From positions 13,020,001-13,084,000 of the forward strand of contig NC_079876.1 of assembly GCF_029227915.1 (NCBI RefSeq): a DNA stretch of 64,000 bases, written 5' to 3'. A model generated the notes under the pieces. It did not search any database and was not told the origin of the DNA. It worked only from the letters and a program-made list of their open reading frames with translations. Both the position numbers and the translations under genes were made by a program. This DNA is from Hydractinia symbiolongicarpus (taxonomy: Eukaryota > Cnidaria > Hydrozoa > Anthoathecata > Hydractiniidae). Position 1 is the first letter of the stretch; each line of letters starts with the position of its first letter. This document shows positions 24,196 to 39,100 of the stretch, piece after piece.

Positions 24196-27100
24196 ATGAG
24201 CAGTAAAGGAAGTCCTAATCAAAAAAGGAAATTAGATGACAATGAAAATGATGAATTCATCGGGCCAATACCAGTCCCAGAAGCACCAATTAAAAAGAAG
24301 AAAAGTAAGTCTGATTTGAGTTTGTTCTGTAATTACGGGGTATTTTACGAATATAAAAATATTGAAGGTTGAAATTTGCATTTGTCTTTCAACTTCAGAG
24401 TTAGTGGGCAAAAACAGATCCTTGTGGAGATTGATTTCCAATAAGGGATTTTCTCCAAGATTGATTTATTTTTTATATATAAAACAATTTTTATAGGATG
24501 GAAATCGTTTTCTTATTTTTATCGTTTTATAGTTGTATCAGGAAATGACTCTTTGATATATTTTCATATGTTTTTAAAAAACAATCTTATATTGGACTAA
24601 GAAAAATGAAACCATTTAGTAACGATTTTGATAAAGTTCTAAAATGATTTAATACAATTGTCAAAATACCATGGTTGGACCTAGAATGACAAGAAAACAT
24701 CTCTACAAAGCTAAATATTTCTTTTATTCATGTTTAAAGGTAGTGAAAACATCCCTACGAAGCATACCTTGCCATACTTTCTAAAATTAGGAAAAAAAAA
24801 CATCCATGCAAAGCTTAAAGTTTGTAATACTTCCTTCTGACACAAAGAAAAAACATAGCTATACAAAGCTTTATTATCACCATAATGCTTTTAAAGCTTA
24901 TTGCCGTAATTTGTTCTCAAATGAAGACAAAACATCCTTCGAACTTTAAAAGTCACCATATTTCCTTTTAAAAGGAGGAGAAAATGCCTTTACAATCCAT
25001 AAAACTCTCCATAGTGGCAACTAAAACTACTGCTTCACGAAGATAAAAAAGCTTCGAATGCAGTTGTTGTGAAATATATTTTGACTTTAGAATGATTTCA
25101 AATGTTAAAACGAATTATGCTATGTAACACAATCATACATACAACAACAAAAGGATTTTTAAAACTTAGTTTTTAATGAAAGATTTAAAACGATTCAGAT
25201 AAAAAGCGATTTCCATATGATTAAAAGCAACAATGGCAGCTAAAAGTTGATTTAGACCGATTAGAAAAATAATAAAAATTAACTAAAACTGTGAATAATA
25301 AAACGGCTTATTCCGAGGCTTTAGTGCTTCCTAGCAGAAAGACTGCTGAAGTAAATTCTTTAAAATCATGGTACTACTTTGGCGATTATTAACCAAAGCA
25401 AATATTTCTTAAATTCAAAGACTGAATAAACTTTAATAAGGGATCAATAGCAGTTGACAGGCTAATTTTGGTGAAATGGCTTTATATTTCGATTTTAAAC
25501 CCTTATTTTTTGTATTTATTTTCTGAACAAATCTTCTTGTTCTATATGGTTATAGTTTCCTCAAGTATTTGCGTTTTTGGTGGTAATTTCCACAAACAAT
25601 AATGTATAGTGAGGGAAGGAAATTATTACGCCATATCACAAAACTTCGTTTTTTTGCCCAGCGCAATCAACTTAAGTTTCCTTTGTTGTGATTCTGTAAG
25701 GGCTATGGTACCAGCCCTAAAAGTAAAAAAAATTGTTAGTTCCTAACTGCCTCGTTCCGAACTTTTTCGCAATTTATTGAGCGTAACAATTAGCTGCAAA
25801 ATTTATTAATTATTACGCCTTTGAGGAAAGTTATTACGCTGTAAAATTATGCATAATACAACTAAGCTCTGAAAAGTAAACAATAACTTTCTTATAAATA
25901 ATTTACATCAATAACCTTTTACAACAGGTACTGAAAGGTTGTATATCGCAGAAGTCGCTGATGACATGCTTCGAAAATGCTTGTCACAGGCACAGAAGCA
26001 AAACTATACAGGAGACTCAATTGTTAGAGTCTTCACAGAACATCTCTCCTCACAAAACCAAGGGCAGGGCTGACTTTTGCCTGCTGTGTTGTTTGGGGGA
26101 AAGAACTTCTGGACTTCTATTTAATTCGATATGCAATTATTATTATGAACAAACAGCACCGCAGTATTTCTGTAGCTTGAAGGATTTTAGTTAGTGAAAG
26201 CATAGTCATAAGAAAAAGACTTTTCTTATGACTGTGGTGATAGGCTGTAGTTTAAAAGAACACAAGTATTCAGAAGATGTTATCTACTTATTGTTTACAT
26301 CTAAAAAGTAAAAAACGTACGTGTTTTCCAATGTAAGCAAGTTAATCAAGCACACTGAAATAAGTTTAACCATACAACTTGGCCTAATTAAATTGTCTAG
26401 GTCACTTGGTAACTTGTATTGAACCCTTAATATCGGAGCGTAAAAATTTCCCGCCATGTTAACATGATGCTGGTATCTATTACACTGCAATTCTGTAACA
26501 TATGCAAAGTACCCAATCAAAACAAATGATGGACTCTAAAAGCTAATGTTAAAGAACAAAATGTGTCAACAATAAGCTAGAAGGGTATTTCCGTCAAAAT
26601 AAAGGGCATGATAGAAACTTGTTATCAGGGGAAAAAAATGTAGTGATAATTTAGAGCATTATTCACAGTTATCAGTTGAATATTTGAGTTCGTATTATAT
26701 ATTTAATTAACAATTATGGATGTATAACTGCCTAGAGCTAGCTACAGCTGAACTCTACTTTCATTTGTTGTAAATTAAGGGCGTAATATTTACCCTGGAA
26801 ACCCTCCGTCACAATAATTACCCTCCCTCACAATATTTGTCTATTAGATATTATGGTATACTGATAGATAGTCTGCACCTTCCTAATTTTTTAGAATTGG
26901 GGAAATAATTGTGTCATTAATATCTTTACTCTACCATTTAGAACTCGCATTTGAACAAACTTATTTAAAAAGTTTGCCATCTGCTGAATCATACGAAAAA
27001 AGTTTTATGCATCGTGATATCTTGACTCACGTCAACTTCACAAAGTAAACATACAGTTTTATTTTTTATGCTTGTGTGTACTTTTAGTGTATAATTATAT

Positions 27101-30100
27101 CAACCAAAGTTGACTGTTTATTAGAGTTAAACCAATTGTTTTGTTTTATTTCCTTACTTACACTCACTTGAGCACTTGCACACTTGCGATCTTAAAATGT
27201 TAATGTTTATGAATTGCCATGTAGGCAGATTCTCCATTTCGCATAATTTTCAACATTATAATTTTATTGGTCAGACAACTAATGTTTTGTATAAATGTTA
27301 GCATTTTGTTGTACAGGACTTTCGTCAGACTCTGAGGAAGTGAACATTTTTGTTTAACACGCTAAGTTTCATGTTAGGTAACAATGTGCAGGGATTTTTT
27401 TAAAGTTTCAACTTTATATTACAAATATTTATTGTTAAAATTGCATAGTGACTATGATTTTTATTCCATGGCAACAAGAAAACGAGCCCAAATGGTGGCA
27501 ATATAATTAGAAACCTTCTTTGTACCATTAGATGATTCTTTTATTTAAAGTAAAAGTGAAAAATATTCATACATACAAATATTCATCAATGATTTAATTA
27601 ATGAAAGGAAGCTACGAAAAAATCGCTATAATCAATGCAAACGAGCACATGCAATGGCTAGATAGTAAATTATCTTTTTATAGTGCTGGCATGGTTTTAC
27701 TTGGAAAAGACCTGCATTTATTTGTAAATTTCAAACTATAGCTTTGTAGTTCCTCATAAAACTTAACACTGTTTTATTCTATAGGGTATTTCAATGTAAA
27801 CAAACTGAAATAAGTTTATCTAAGTGTTTGTTATTTTTTCTATGTGTAGAACAGACTTTGTGGTTACTGCAAGCAGAGATGGACATGTTAAATTCTGGAA
27901 AAAGAAGGAAGAAGAGATTGAATTTGTGAAACATTTTAGAGCTCATTTAAGTATGACAATATCACAACTTTATAAAGTTGCAGGAAAACAAGTATTTATT
28001 TATAAGTCACATACAAAGTAAAAGAAAATGAAGAATGAATAAATAAATAAATAAATAAGTAAATAAATAAATAAATAAATACATTAAATATATTTCGTTA
28101 TGTGACCTATGTTTGGCAATGCACCTATTAGGTCAAAGGCTATTTTAAGGGAGGTCAGCAGAGTGTATTGAATAATCATATCCTAAATAACTTGCTTACA
28201 TAGGTGCAATAGAGGATGTAGCAGTGAGTGCCAATGGAGCTTTGTATGCTACCATTGGTAGTGATAAAGCTTTAAAGGTTTTTGATGTCATAAATTTCGG
28301 TATGTATAATAGAATACATAGAAGAAGAAAACTGTTGATTTACAAACATTTACTTTATATGTCTATGAATGAAACATACTTGCCATTCTGGGAATTTAAA
28401 ATTTTTACCAGAAGAAAGTGAAGAATCGTATTTTCTAATTAAACTTTTTAATCAACCCTATTCCCACCATACATTCAGCTCTTTTTTATGTAACAAAAAT
28501 GTAAAGTGTTTCAGCCATGCATTGATCAACTTCTCGTAAAGATTATCGTTTTGCATACACTATCAAAAGCACATCTAAATCATTTAGTGTTCAGGTGTTC
28601 TAGAGCATATATGTGCTGTCGCACATCTCTCTAAAAGCAGCACAAATTTAAGTATTTTCATTTTGTTTGTAGACATGATCAACATGATGAAGTTTCAGTA
28701 TCAACCTGGTTATTGTGAATGGGTTTTTAAAAAGGGAGACCCGATTGCCACAATAGCAATGTAAGGAATTACATGCAACACATTGTTACCAGTGAAACTG
28801 AAAAAACTTTTTACTTTTGTAGTCTAATTTTTTTAGTTCGGAGAAGGAGACATCAGTCATCAACATATACGACGGAAGAGGTGAATGTACTGCTTTTTCC
28901 GTATTAAAGCTTCATTCAAAACCCGTCACCCTGATCAAAGTAAGCCATTATTCATGATTAACCATGATATTACTTTATCATTGTGGTAGTTTCTTTTAAC
29001 TGTTTTTTTTTTGTGTCTTAAATAACGTAGCAACATTACTGAAGGCTGTTTGTCTTCTTTTTGTCGTAAGTGTTTTTTATTCATTGTCTTTTAAAAAAGT
29101 CACAAGCTGTCTTTACTTTGTTTTTTATGGTTAATATGGCTCTCTTTTAGTTCAACCAAGTATTCAATGTTGCAATTTCAGCAGACGAAGCTGGTATGAT
29201 TGAATATTGGGCTGGTCAGAAAAGTGATTTTAATTTTCCAACCAATTTAGAGTTTGAATATAAAACAGATACAGATTTGTTTGATTTTGTAGCTGTGAGT
29301 TTTTATTTTTTATTTTATGTTTACACATATTAACTTACGATATGATATTAACTTACGATATTAACTTTACTTTCCTAAACTATACTTTTCTCAATTACAT
29401 CTTTTCTTTGCGTGTCTGTAAACACAGCTTCTACACTGGAATTACATTTAAAGTTTTTACTTTGACCTTTATTAATTAAAATAAACAGTTTGTTAAATAC
29501 ATGACTTCTTACAAAAGTGAGGCATAGGAAAACATGTCCAACTTCAACACGAAGTAACACCATTAGACTGTAGTTCTAAGATTGATTTGATACCGATTTG
29601 ATATTGTCACATAGAAAATAATTGCATATTGGAAGTTTAAGTACTTAAAAATATGGTGAACGTGTAACAACGTTTTTTAAATTAACAAAGAAACGCTAAA
29701 AACACAAGGCATCATTAGCAATACCATTGCAATAGACAATAAGGTCATATCTTTCATAATTATAAGATAAACACTAAGAGTCAAATTTATTTTTCTTATT
29801 ACTATAAGTTGTTTGGGATTTGCCACAAAACTGCTTTGAAATCTGCTTTTGCGGTAATTATTATTATGTTGTTACGTTACTTTTTTTTTCTTTAGAATAA
29901 AACATATGCAACATCACTAAGTTTTTCACCCGACGGGAAACAATTTGTGACAGCTTCTATGGATCGCAAGGTTTGAGTGATATGATTGATAAATTTACAA
30001 AAAACCTTGAGTATTGCTTTCAGCTCCATGTGTCTAATATGGTTTATCTGTTTAGATTCGTGTGTTTAGATTTCTTACTGGAAAAAAGACCAGAGTCTTG

Positions 30101-33100
30101 GATGAAAATCTTAAAACATTTACAGAAATGCAGCAGGTTACATTTTTATTAGCTGTCTCTATCTTGTCTGTCTGTCTGCTAGTCCATCCCTCCGTACGTT
30201 TGTCCGTCTTTTTCTTTGTTTTAATTATTTACTGCATGTAGATTACAGATCGTATTATTCTATCTAGGAAAATCAAATTGTTCCTGATATGGAATTTGGT
30301 CGAAGAGCCGCTGTAGAAAGAGAACTTGAGAAAACAGAAGCATTTCGAAATATAAACCCAAGTATATATCTAACTATTATATACTTTCCATTTCTTTCAA
30401 TTTTTTTATTTTTTTTTATAATATATAACATGTACTTGGTTAAATTCTACTGACAATGACGGTTTTTTAATGGCCAGTATGATATAGAATAAATTAATTA
30501 GGAACATGTCTGAGAATTAAAATTAATCCCTACATATGATGTTTGTTTGAAGTAAAATAGCATTCCAACAACTACGGTTTTATAGATATTAACATAATCA
30601 TGAATGGAATACGTATTCAATCTTTTTGTCTATCAATTATTTTGCAATCATTTCTTTTATTTTTGTCTCACTGTAAACTATTATGCTATTCTGTTTTTTT
30701 ATTTTAGTATTTGATGAGAGCGGCTACTTTATCTTGTATGCAACTATGGTTGGTGTTAAAGGTAACTTTGTTTGTTTTGAATAATTTTTTGACAAACAGA
30801 AAGAATATCTCTCTAATACTCTAAAACAGCAAAAGGTTGCTCACACTTCCTTGTGTCAGATGATTGTATGCAATGTTGTAATTCTTTGGTTTTTCTCGTA
30901 CCCTGGATGCACCTCACTCATAAAACAAGGTACATATGCTGTAAAACTTGCATAATGCAAACTTGTAAAGTTACCAACAAATTTGTTCAAACAAAATTTG
31001 TTGAATCCAAACGAACCAAAGAACATATGTCTGATTTCTGTTTGAAATTACAGAAGTTTGAATTGCATCAGTAATATTGTATTTTTATTTTATTTTCTGT
31101 GTTGCTGCTGTTGCACCTATTGTTGTTATCGTTATCGTTGTTGTTTTTGTTTTTGTTGTTGTTATTGTTGTTGCACATGTATTAAACCTCTCCATTTTTT
31201 GTAGTGGTAAACCTCTACTCAAATACATGCGTTAAAATACTTGGAAAGGTTAGAGTTTTTTTCTCACACTATAAAAATTTGATATCAAGAAGAAGCTAAT
31301 GAAAAATGCTTCAAAAACAATATGAAAAATCTGTGTGCAACTATTTGACTACTGCCAAAAATCTCTTTGTGATGCATGATTGGATATATAGAATGTTTAA
31401 TACTTTATCTTAGAATGAGAACGTTCGATTTTTGAACATATCATTGTACCAAGGTAATCCGAACAAATCAAGTGCTGCAATCACAATTGTAAGTTATTTT
31501 TTACAATCAGACTATACGTATGGTTAGAGGTCTCTTTAGTTGTCATCACTGCTGTCTCGTCATAACGTACCACACCCTGATAAGCAAACCCCAAAATGTT
31601 GCTATTAGTATATTTCTACTCTAATTTCAATCAGGCAAAATTGTTATTATTTATGTAATTGACAGTTTATGTAAGGTCTAAGTAACACTGCAATCACAAT
31701 GTTTTATCATATTTTCAAAGTAAAAGAATTAGCTATGCTTAAATGCAACGTACAGATGACCAACTACCACCATGAACATTTATTAGCCAAAAATAAACAA
31801 ATAAAATTACAGGACATCGTTTTTTAATAATTTTTATTAGACGTGTATAGAACTAGGAACTCCTTCTTTAATGAAATGTGAACCACGATTAGAAGTTGTT
31901 TTTTTGTTTCTGCTTTAAATTTAACTGTTTCTTGATAAAACACAAGAATTGTTCACATTATCTAATTTCCAACCTGTTGTAATTAAAAAGTGTATTTCTT
32001 ATTCTAGGAGATGAAAGCTTCTGCAAATCCATCTTTAGATAAAATCACATCCGATCCTACGTTAGTCTGTACCGGTTTTAAAAAGAACAGATTTTATTTG
32101 TTCACAAAAAGAGAACCAGATCAGGGAGACAGGTTGGAACTTCAAAATCTTGCAAAGTTTTCAGTGTTGCTACTAACCAGCAAAGTTCTTGCTGAATGTC
32201 TTCAATGTTCTGTAGTTAGTATAAATACTAACAACATAATCTTTTTACAACCAGTCTCCCATATTTTATCATTTCTTAGTGATCGTGACGTGTTCAATGA
32301 GAAGCCTTCAAGAGAAGAAATGGTGGCAGCGACACAGGTATGTCTCCTACGGGTGTTTTCACTGCTGTCTAACAGGCAGCAGTGAATAATGACCCCAAAA
32401 TATTTCTCAATTCTTGCAATTAGCACGGTAAAGTTTATAACACCTTCAACCGCTTTTCTAATGCCGAATTTTGGGTCAAAAATAAGTGCCTAAATTGAAA
32501 TAACAGAAAAGCTTTAAAAAGCAAACAAGAATTAAATTTTTAATGCCTCTAATAATAATAATAACTTAAAAAGTTCAAAGTTGCAAGTTTAAAGCCGAAA
32601 TCCCTTTTTGAAGTTTGAAATAATACGGTTAAGTACACTCAAGCCGAAATGAAAAATCGAGTAGCTTCTGATAACACGTGTAGCACTCGAAAGTCAAAAC
32701 GCTGGGAATTACAAAGTATTAGATTGCTAGATGCTATAACACAATTATGTTAGCCAAAATTATGTGGTTTGCTTAATTTTACTGGATTGATCGAAATTTA
32801 ACCAAACGTTTGACATAATTTTTATCCAAGAGAAACCTTAGTATACTAGGTAAGCAACGCTTTTTGTTAATGGTGATACATTGACATGACATTTACAATA
32901 TTTTAGGGTTCGTCAACGAAAGTTCTGGCCGAGTTGGTCGTTATGCACACTACGATGGGTGATATACATTTTAAACTCTTTCCGAAAGAGTAAGCAAACA
33001 TTTCTTTAACTTACGTAAACTTTACTTTGATTGGTGAAATTTACATAAACTGCACTCTGATTAGTGGAATATAGTAAAAGTGCACTTTAATTGGTGAAAT

Positions 33101-36100
33101 TTACATCAACTGCATTCTGATTGGTGGAATATAGTAAAAGTGCACTTTGATTGGTGAAATTTACATAAACTGCATTCTGATTGGTGGAATATAGTAAAAG
33201 TGCACTTTGATTGGTGAAATTTACATAAACTGCACTCTAATTAGTGGAATATAGTAAAAGTGCACTTTAATTGGTGAAATTTACATCAACTGCACTCTGA
33301 TTGGTGGAATAAAGTGAAAGTGCACTTTGATTGGTTAAATTTACATCAACTGCACTCTAATTAGTGGAATATAGTAAAAGTGCACTTTGATTGGTTAAAT
33401 TTACATCAACTGCACTCTGATTGGTGGAATATAGTGAAAGTGCACTCTGATTGGTTAAATTTACATCAACTGCACTCTAATTAGTGGAATATAGTGAAAG
33501 TGCACTTTGATTGGTTAAATTTACATCAACTGCACTCTAATTAGTGGAATATAGTGAAAGTGCACTTTGATTGGTGAAATTTACATCAACTGCACTCTGA
33601 TTGGTGGAATATAGTAAAAGTGCACTCTGATTGGTTAAATTAACATCAACTGCACTTTGGTGGAATTTAATAAAAATGCGCTGTGATTGGTAGAATTTAG
33701 TAACAGTGCACCCTGAATTGCTGAAGTCTCTACATAAGTAATACGTGTTGCGTTTCTATCACACACGTCGATATCGTGTTAAGAATGCACAAGTAACTTT
33801 GGTCAAAATAGCAAATGTTAAATAATTTTTGTGCATATTCCACAGATCGTATTGTTAAAGCCTTGTTTTCAACTACCTGTTTTTGCCAAGCTATGATTGA
33901 TTTGTTGTTAAGAAATATTTATTAAAGATATAGAAATAATATACCACAAAACCTTTATAATAACAGATAGCTCTTTTTTGCAGTCTTGATAATTGACTCG
34001 TGGAGGTTTTACTGCACCTTTCTGTATACACTTTTTTTTGCAGGTGCCCACGTACCGTTGAGAATTTTGTCACTCATTGCCGTAAGGGATATTACAACGG
34101 TCACATCTTCCATCGCATCATTAAACAGTTTATGTTGCAAACCGGTGATCCTCTAGGTATCTTTCTAATTTTTCTTTGATTTGATTAGTCTGATTTGTGG
34201 TATACTGTTGTTGTATACATTCTCCTATTTGGTTGTATGCGCTATGCTCTAAGAGGTGAAACGGCTTGTCAAGAACAAAAAAATTATAAAAAAATTATAA
34301 AAATAACAAAAAACAATTCTACAGCTGATTTGTTGCCCTTACAAACATGAAAACTTTTTGTTACAAATTTACGCGGAAAAGATTTTCTCCGCAGTTTTTT
34401 TTAATGTCGAAACAACTAAGCATTGAACTTTTATGTCGCCATAATTGAAATTGGGTGTTAATTTTGGAGGCTAATTTCAACCAACCAATTATATTGCTTA
34501 CAAAAATTCCACTCAGAATTTTTGTCCACTTGAGACGACGGTTCGTTATCTGAGATTTAGCATGCACTCAAAACATTCAAAACTTCCCTATTTTTATTTT
34601 TGAAAAGACTGGTATTTTCTACTTTTTGTTGCTTTTCTAAGCAACTGCACGGAGTGCTCTGTTTCATCTCAGGGTGACCACACCTAAACCTCATAAATAA
34701 CCTAAAATATGGAGCCAAAATAATAATTGCTGACGAAGATCGTAAGCTGTTTATGGTAGTACCCATTTTTCCAATAATAACTTTTTGTTTTTACGTTTGT
34801 GTGACAAAAAATTGAGCATTATGTTTATCTTCCAATAGGAATGATGAAGTCTATATACATAGCTTTAGCAATTTCAAATAAACAGTCTGTCTCTGACATC
34901 CCATTAAGAAAAGGCTTGACTCATTATTTCCTTCTAAAATTTTCGCAAAGTCACCTAAAATATGAAATAGTTTAGTTTTTAATGATTTTACCTAAAATTT
35001 GAGCTCCTCAATTTTTCTATTTTCTCAAATTATCTAAGTGTTAAATCTGTGGCCACCCTGCTTTTGGTAAATCAATAAAACACAGCTAAGGATACAAAGC
35101 CTAAAAAAGTGTTGATACCTTTTTATTCGACGTTTTTACATAAAAAATATATTCGCCACCTTGCTTTCTCTCTTGCAGGTGATGGTACTGGTGGTGAGTC
35201 AATATGGGGTGAGGAGTTTGAGGACGAGTTTCATCACACGTTACGTCACGATCGACCGTATACACTCAGCATGGCGAATGCTGGTCCAAACACGAACGGA
35301 AGTCAATTCTTTATCACCGTCGTCCCTACGGTTAGTATTTTACTTATTTCGTCCGCCTGTTGTGGCAAATTTAGTCAGGTTGTAAATTTTAAAACTTGAT
35401 AGGTAAGGTTACATAAGTTTTTGTACGCCTGCACACCGACACTATTATTGGACACTATCGCACGTTGTAGTGCCATGGATAGAAATTTAGGAAATTTCAA
35501 TGGACAGAAAAAGAGGGAAGAGAAAATAGGCTTTATAAATGAAAATTACGCCATTTAGCTATGTATAGTTTTTCGACGGTGAACAATTTGTAATTATTCT
35601 CGTCCTTACTACCACTATTACTTTTGTATTAATTTTGCCTTCTTACATGTATTGCTAGTGGAAGCACTTTTTGACGAACGTTGTTAGTCAGTAATTATAA
35701 TAAATATAAAAATAAGAATTTTTTTGTGCGCCAACACGTCATCCTAAACAAGTGGAAATTTTTATTTATAAACAAGAACTTTTTGTATTGAGTGACAAAT
35801 CATTTTTCTGTAGAACAGAATTTCCTATATAACAGGTTAAACAAATTGATCAATGGTGAATGAACACGATATATACAGTTGGCCTTTTCTTATTTGAACC
35901 TCTAGATATTTCGATAAAATTCAAGTCACCGTAAATGCTTCCTAAAAACTCTTATTTTTTAGTGCCGTAACCGCCGGGGGGGGTGAGGGGCAATAATTTT
36001 CATACTTAAAAACAGGATAAATGATTGAATAATTGCGCAAAACTATGTGACTTACCGTTTTTTGAGGCTTTTTGACTATTCCATTTCTTGAGTAGTTTTA

Positions 36101-39100
36101 GTTGTAAAAACAATGATTTGAGTCTGGGATTGTGAGTCTAAGGTTCATGTTCTTATAACATTGTTCTTATATAAAAAAGGGGTTAAAGTAACCTGGTCTG
36201 AAAAGTATTAAATATGGGCGACAAATAACGCAATTTAGATATACTTCAATTTAATTACACCTGAATAAATAACAAAAATATACAGATTTACACACAGTTA
36301 TAAAAAGTATAAAAACTTGGGATCTACCTAGAAAGTTCTAAAAATTTTCATGATACAAATTCTGTAAAATCATAGAAGAACCATAGACGTCTAGTTTCCC
36401 TTAAAAATAATGTGAAGTAAATACTATTAACCAAAATAAGACTATAATAAATTATATAAATATATATTAGTTTTAGTGATTCATTTTTCACAAATTAATG
36501 TTTGCAGTTTACTCTGTCAACATTTTTTTGGAAATGCTGATAATGGCTGTGTTAGATTATGGCTGACCTAAAAACGAAAGAAAAATACTAAAAAAACATA
36601 TATGAAGAACTCAAAATAATCTTAGCACATTAATGTGATATTGTTCTGTGCCCTATATATTTAAAGATGACAGGTATAAATGCAAGATAAAATAAAATAT
36701 TTCACCATTTTATGAAGTTTTGAAAAAAAAATCAGGTGATACTGTGAAACGCCAAGTATTTGTGATGTCTGTCTTTCCAAAAAGAATACCTCGTGTTCAA
36801 AGACAAATTTTGGAAGTTTTATAAATATTTAATTTTTTTGAAAGTTCCTAAACTTGCCTAAAAGCATCCTTAAAATGTTATATTCAACAGTGACCAAGAA
36901 TACCATATTTACTCTAGTCTATTATTACTTCACCACTGGATTAGTGTTTTAACCAACAAATAGAGGTGGGTTTAGCAGGAATCCTATATTGCAGGATATA
37001 TAGGCCGGATATGTTGAATTATTTTTGGGTAAAAAGACTGAGTGTAGTATTGTTTTTAGCAAAACTTAGGAATTTTTTAACAAAGTTTGGAAATATGAAG
37101 CATAAGAAGTATAAACACCTACCTCAAATCTTTTCCAGGCTATAAGCAATACCTTTATAACTTTTTTTTTTCAATTTCAATATGCATTCAAAATTGTTGT
37201 AAGAGCCTAAACTTACCAAGGGTACAAATTATTTGCACAATAAATTTTCCTGAAACTTATTTTTGTGGGTGAGTGGTACACAAAAATGCTTCAATTTGCA
37301 GAATATATGCGAAATGTGCAGTATTAATTTTTGGTTGCCTAAAGTTCAATTATTTTAGCAGAGGCAAAATCAGTATTTTGTCTAACATAGTATTCAAAAG
37401 TTAGGGCATTTACAAATGTGCAACATAGAACTTAATAACTTAGATCCTAAAGAAATCAAAGTATGGAGAAATAAAAAAAAATTTAATTGTTGCGGCTAGC
37501 TGAAATGGAAAATTTTGCAGAATAATTTTTTAGAACCGTATTTGACTGATTTCTAAAATTTCTGTGGAACATTTTTGCAGATTTGACCCAAAGTTCTGCA
37601 AAAAAAAGTTCCACAAAAATTTCTTCCACAGATAGTGTATGCTCATCATCATCATCATCATTCTCGGCTTAACGTCCGTTTTCCATGCTAGCATGGGTTG
37701 GACGGGGTATATTAATGACCCTCTTCCAATCTGATCTAGACTGTGTTAGATCTAAACTCAACTTCCTTTCTATAAAGTCTGTCCTTATAACCTCCTGCCA
37801 AGTCTTTCTCGGTCTGCCTCTGGGCTTTGCCCCAGGAACTATCAAGTCTCTACACTTTCTTACCCAATTATCCTCCTCCATTCTTTCCAAGTGCCCCAGC
37901 CAATTCAATCTTCTTATCTGGATAACATCTTTAATTCTACGGAGACTTAGCCTGCTTCTTAGCTCATCTGAACTCTTTCTGTCTCTCAGACTGGCATTAC
38001 ACATCCACCTAACCATTCTCATATCATTCCTTTCTAAACGGTCAAGATCTTCCTGCTTCACTGCCCATGTCTCACTACCGTACAACATAACACTTCTTAC
38101 ACAGGCCTCATACAACCTACCTTTTACCTCAATTGACAGGACTCTGCTAGTCAATAAAGGAAGTAACTCTCTTTTTAACTTAACTTTTTCCAAGCAGAAC
38201 CTATCCTGCAAGTAACACTCCTTCCAACACCCCCTTCACTGCCCAACATATCACCTAAGTAACAGAAGTTCTTAACTATCTCTAACGAGCCACTGTTGTA
38301 CATCATTAAAGCTGGAAATACTTCATTCTCTATAATCTCACCTTTGCAACGCTTGCATACAAACTGTATGCTAATTTTGAAAATATTTTTTACAATCCAT
38401 GGCAAAAAAGGCAGGATTACTTGAATAACAGGGAAACTGGATAATATAGTAAATATGTACAGTATACTTGATGCTTTTTTAAAGCTACATTCACATGTTT
38501 TTGTGCACATCAGGGAGAATTTTTATTCATAACCTCATTTATGTAAGTTACGACACACTTACATACAAATTAAGCTCGTATGTCAGGTTTTTTATGGAGC
38601 AAAATGTTTTGCTTGTAACACAATGTAACACAATGTAGTCCATAGGCCAAAATATGTAAGAAAAAATGTTCGATTTAGGATTCAAATTTATAAAAATGTT
38701 TTTTGAATATTTGTGTACAAAACAAAATAGCGATTAATAAAGGACTTGTTATCTTAGTACAAAAGTACACAGCCCTTTTCATAAAGTTCATAAAGAATAT
38801 TATCAGAAAAATGCACTGTAGATTTGCTTGTCAAAGTTTGTAATTCTGATCTGCTGCTGATACTGCATTTTAACGATGGTCGTGTTAAATATAAGACAAC
38901 ACTTATTTTACGTTTTTTATGTGAAAATTTATATGCAATACAGTCTGTAGCTAGCTAGCTACATGACATGCAAATGTAGCTTAAATTGGTCAAACTTTTC
39001 TTAAAACTACTGCACCTTTTAGGCTATTAATCATCAGTTTTGGTTCCCAAACTGTTAAGTCAGGTAATGGGTTTGATCCCTAATTACATATAAGGAAGGC

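Noticed and set aside
37685-38215. Plus-strand open frame across the LINE fragment
   Set aside because: Shadow of the minus-strand reverse-transcriptase frame, which carries all the recognisable motifs.
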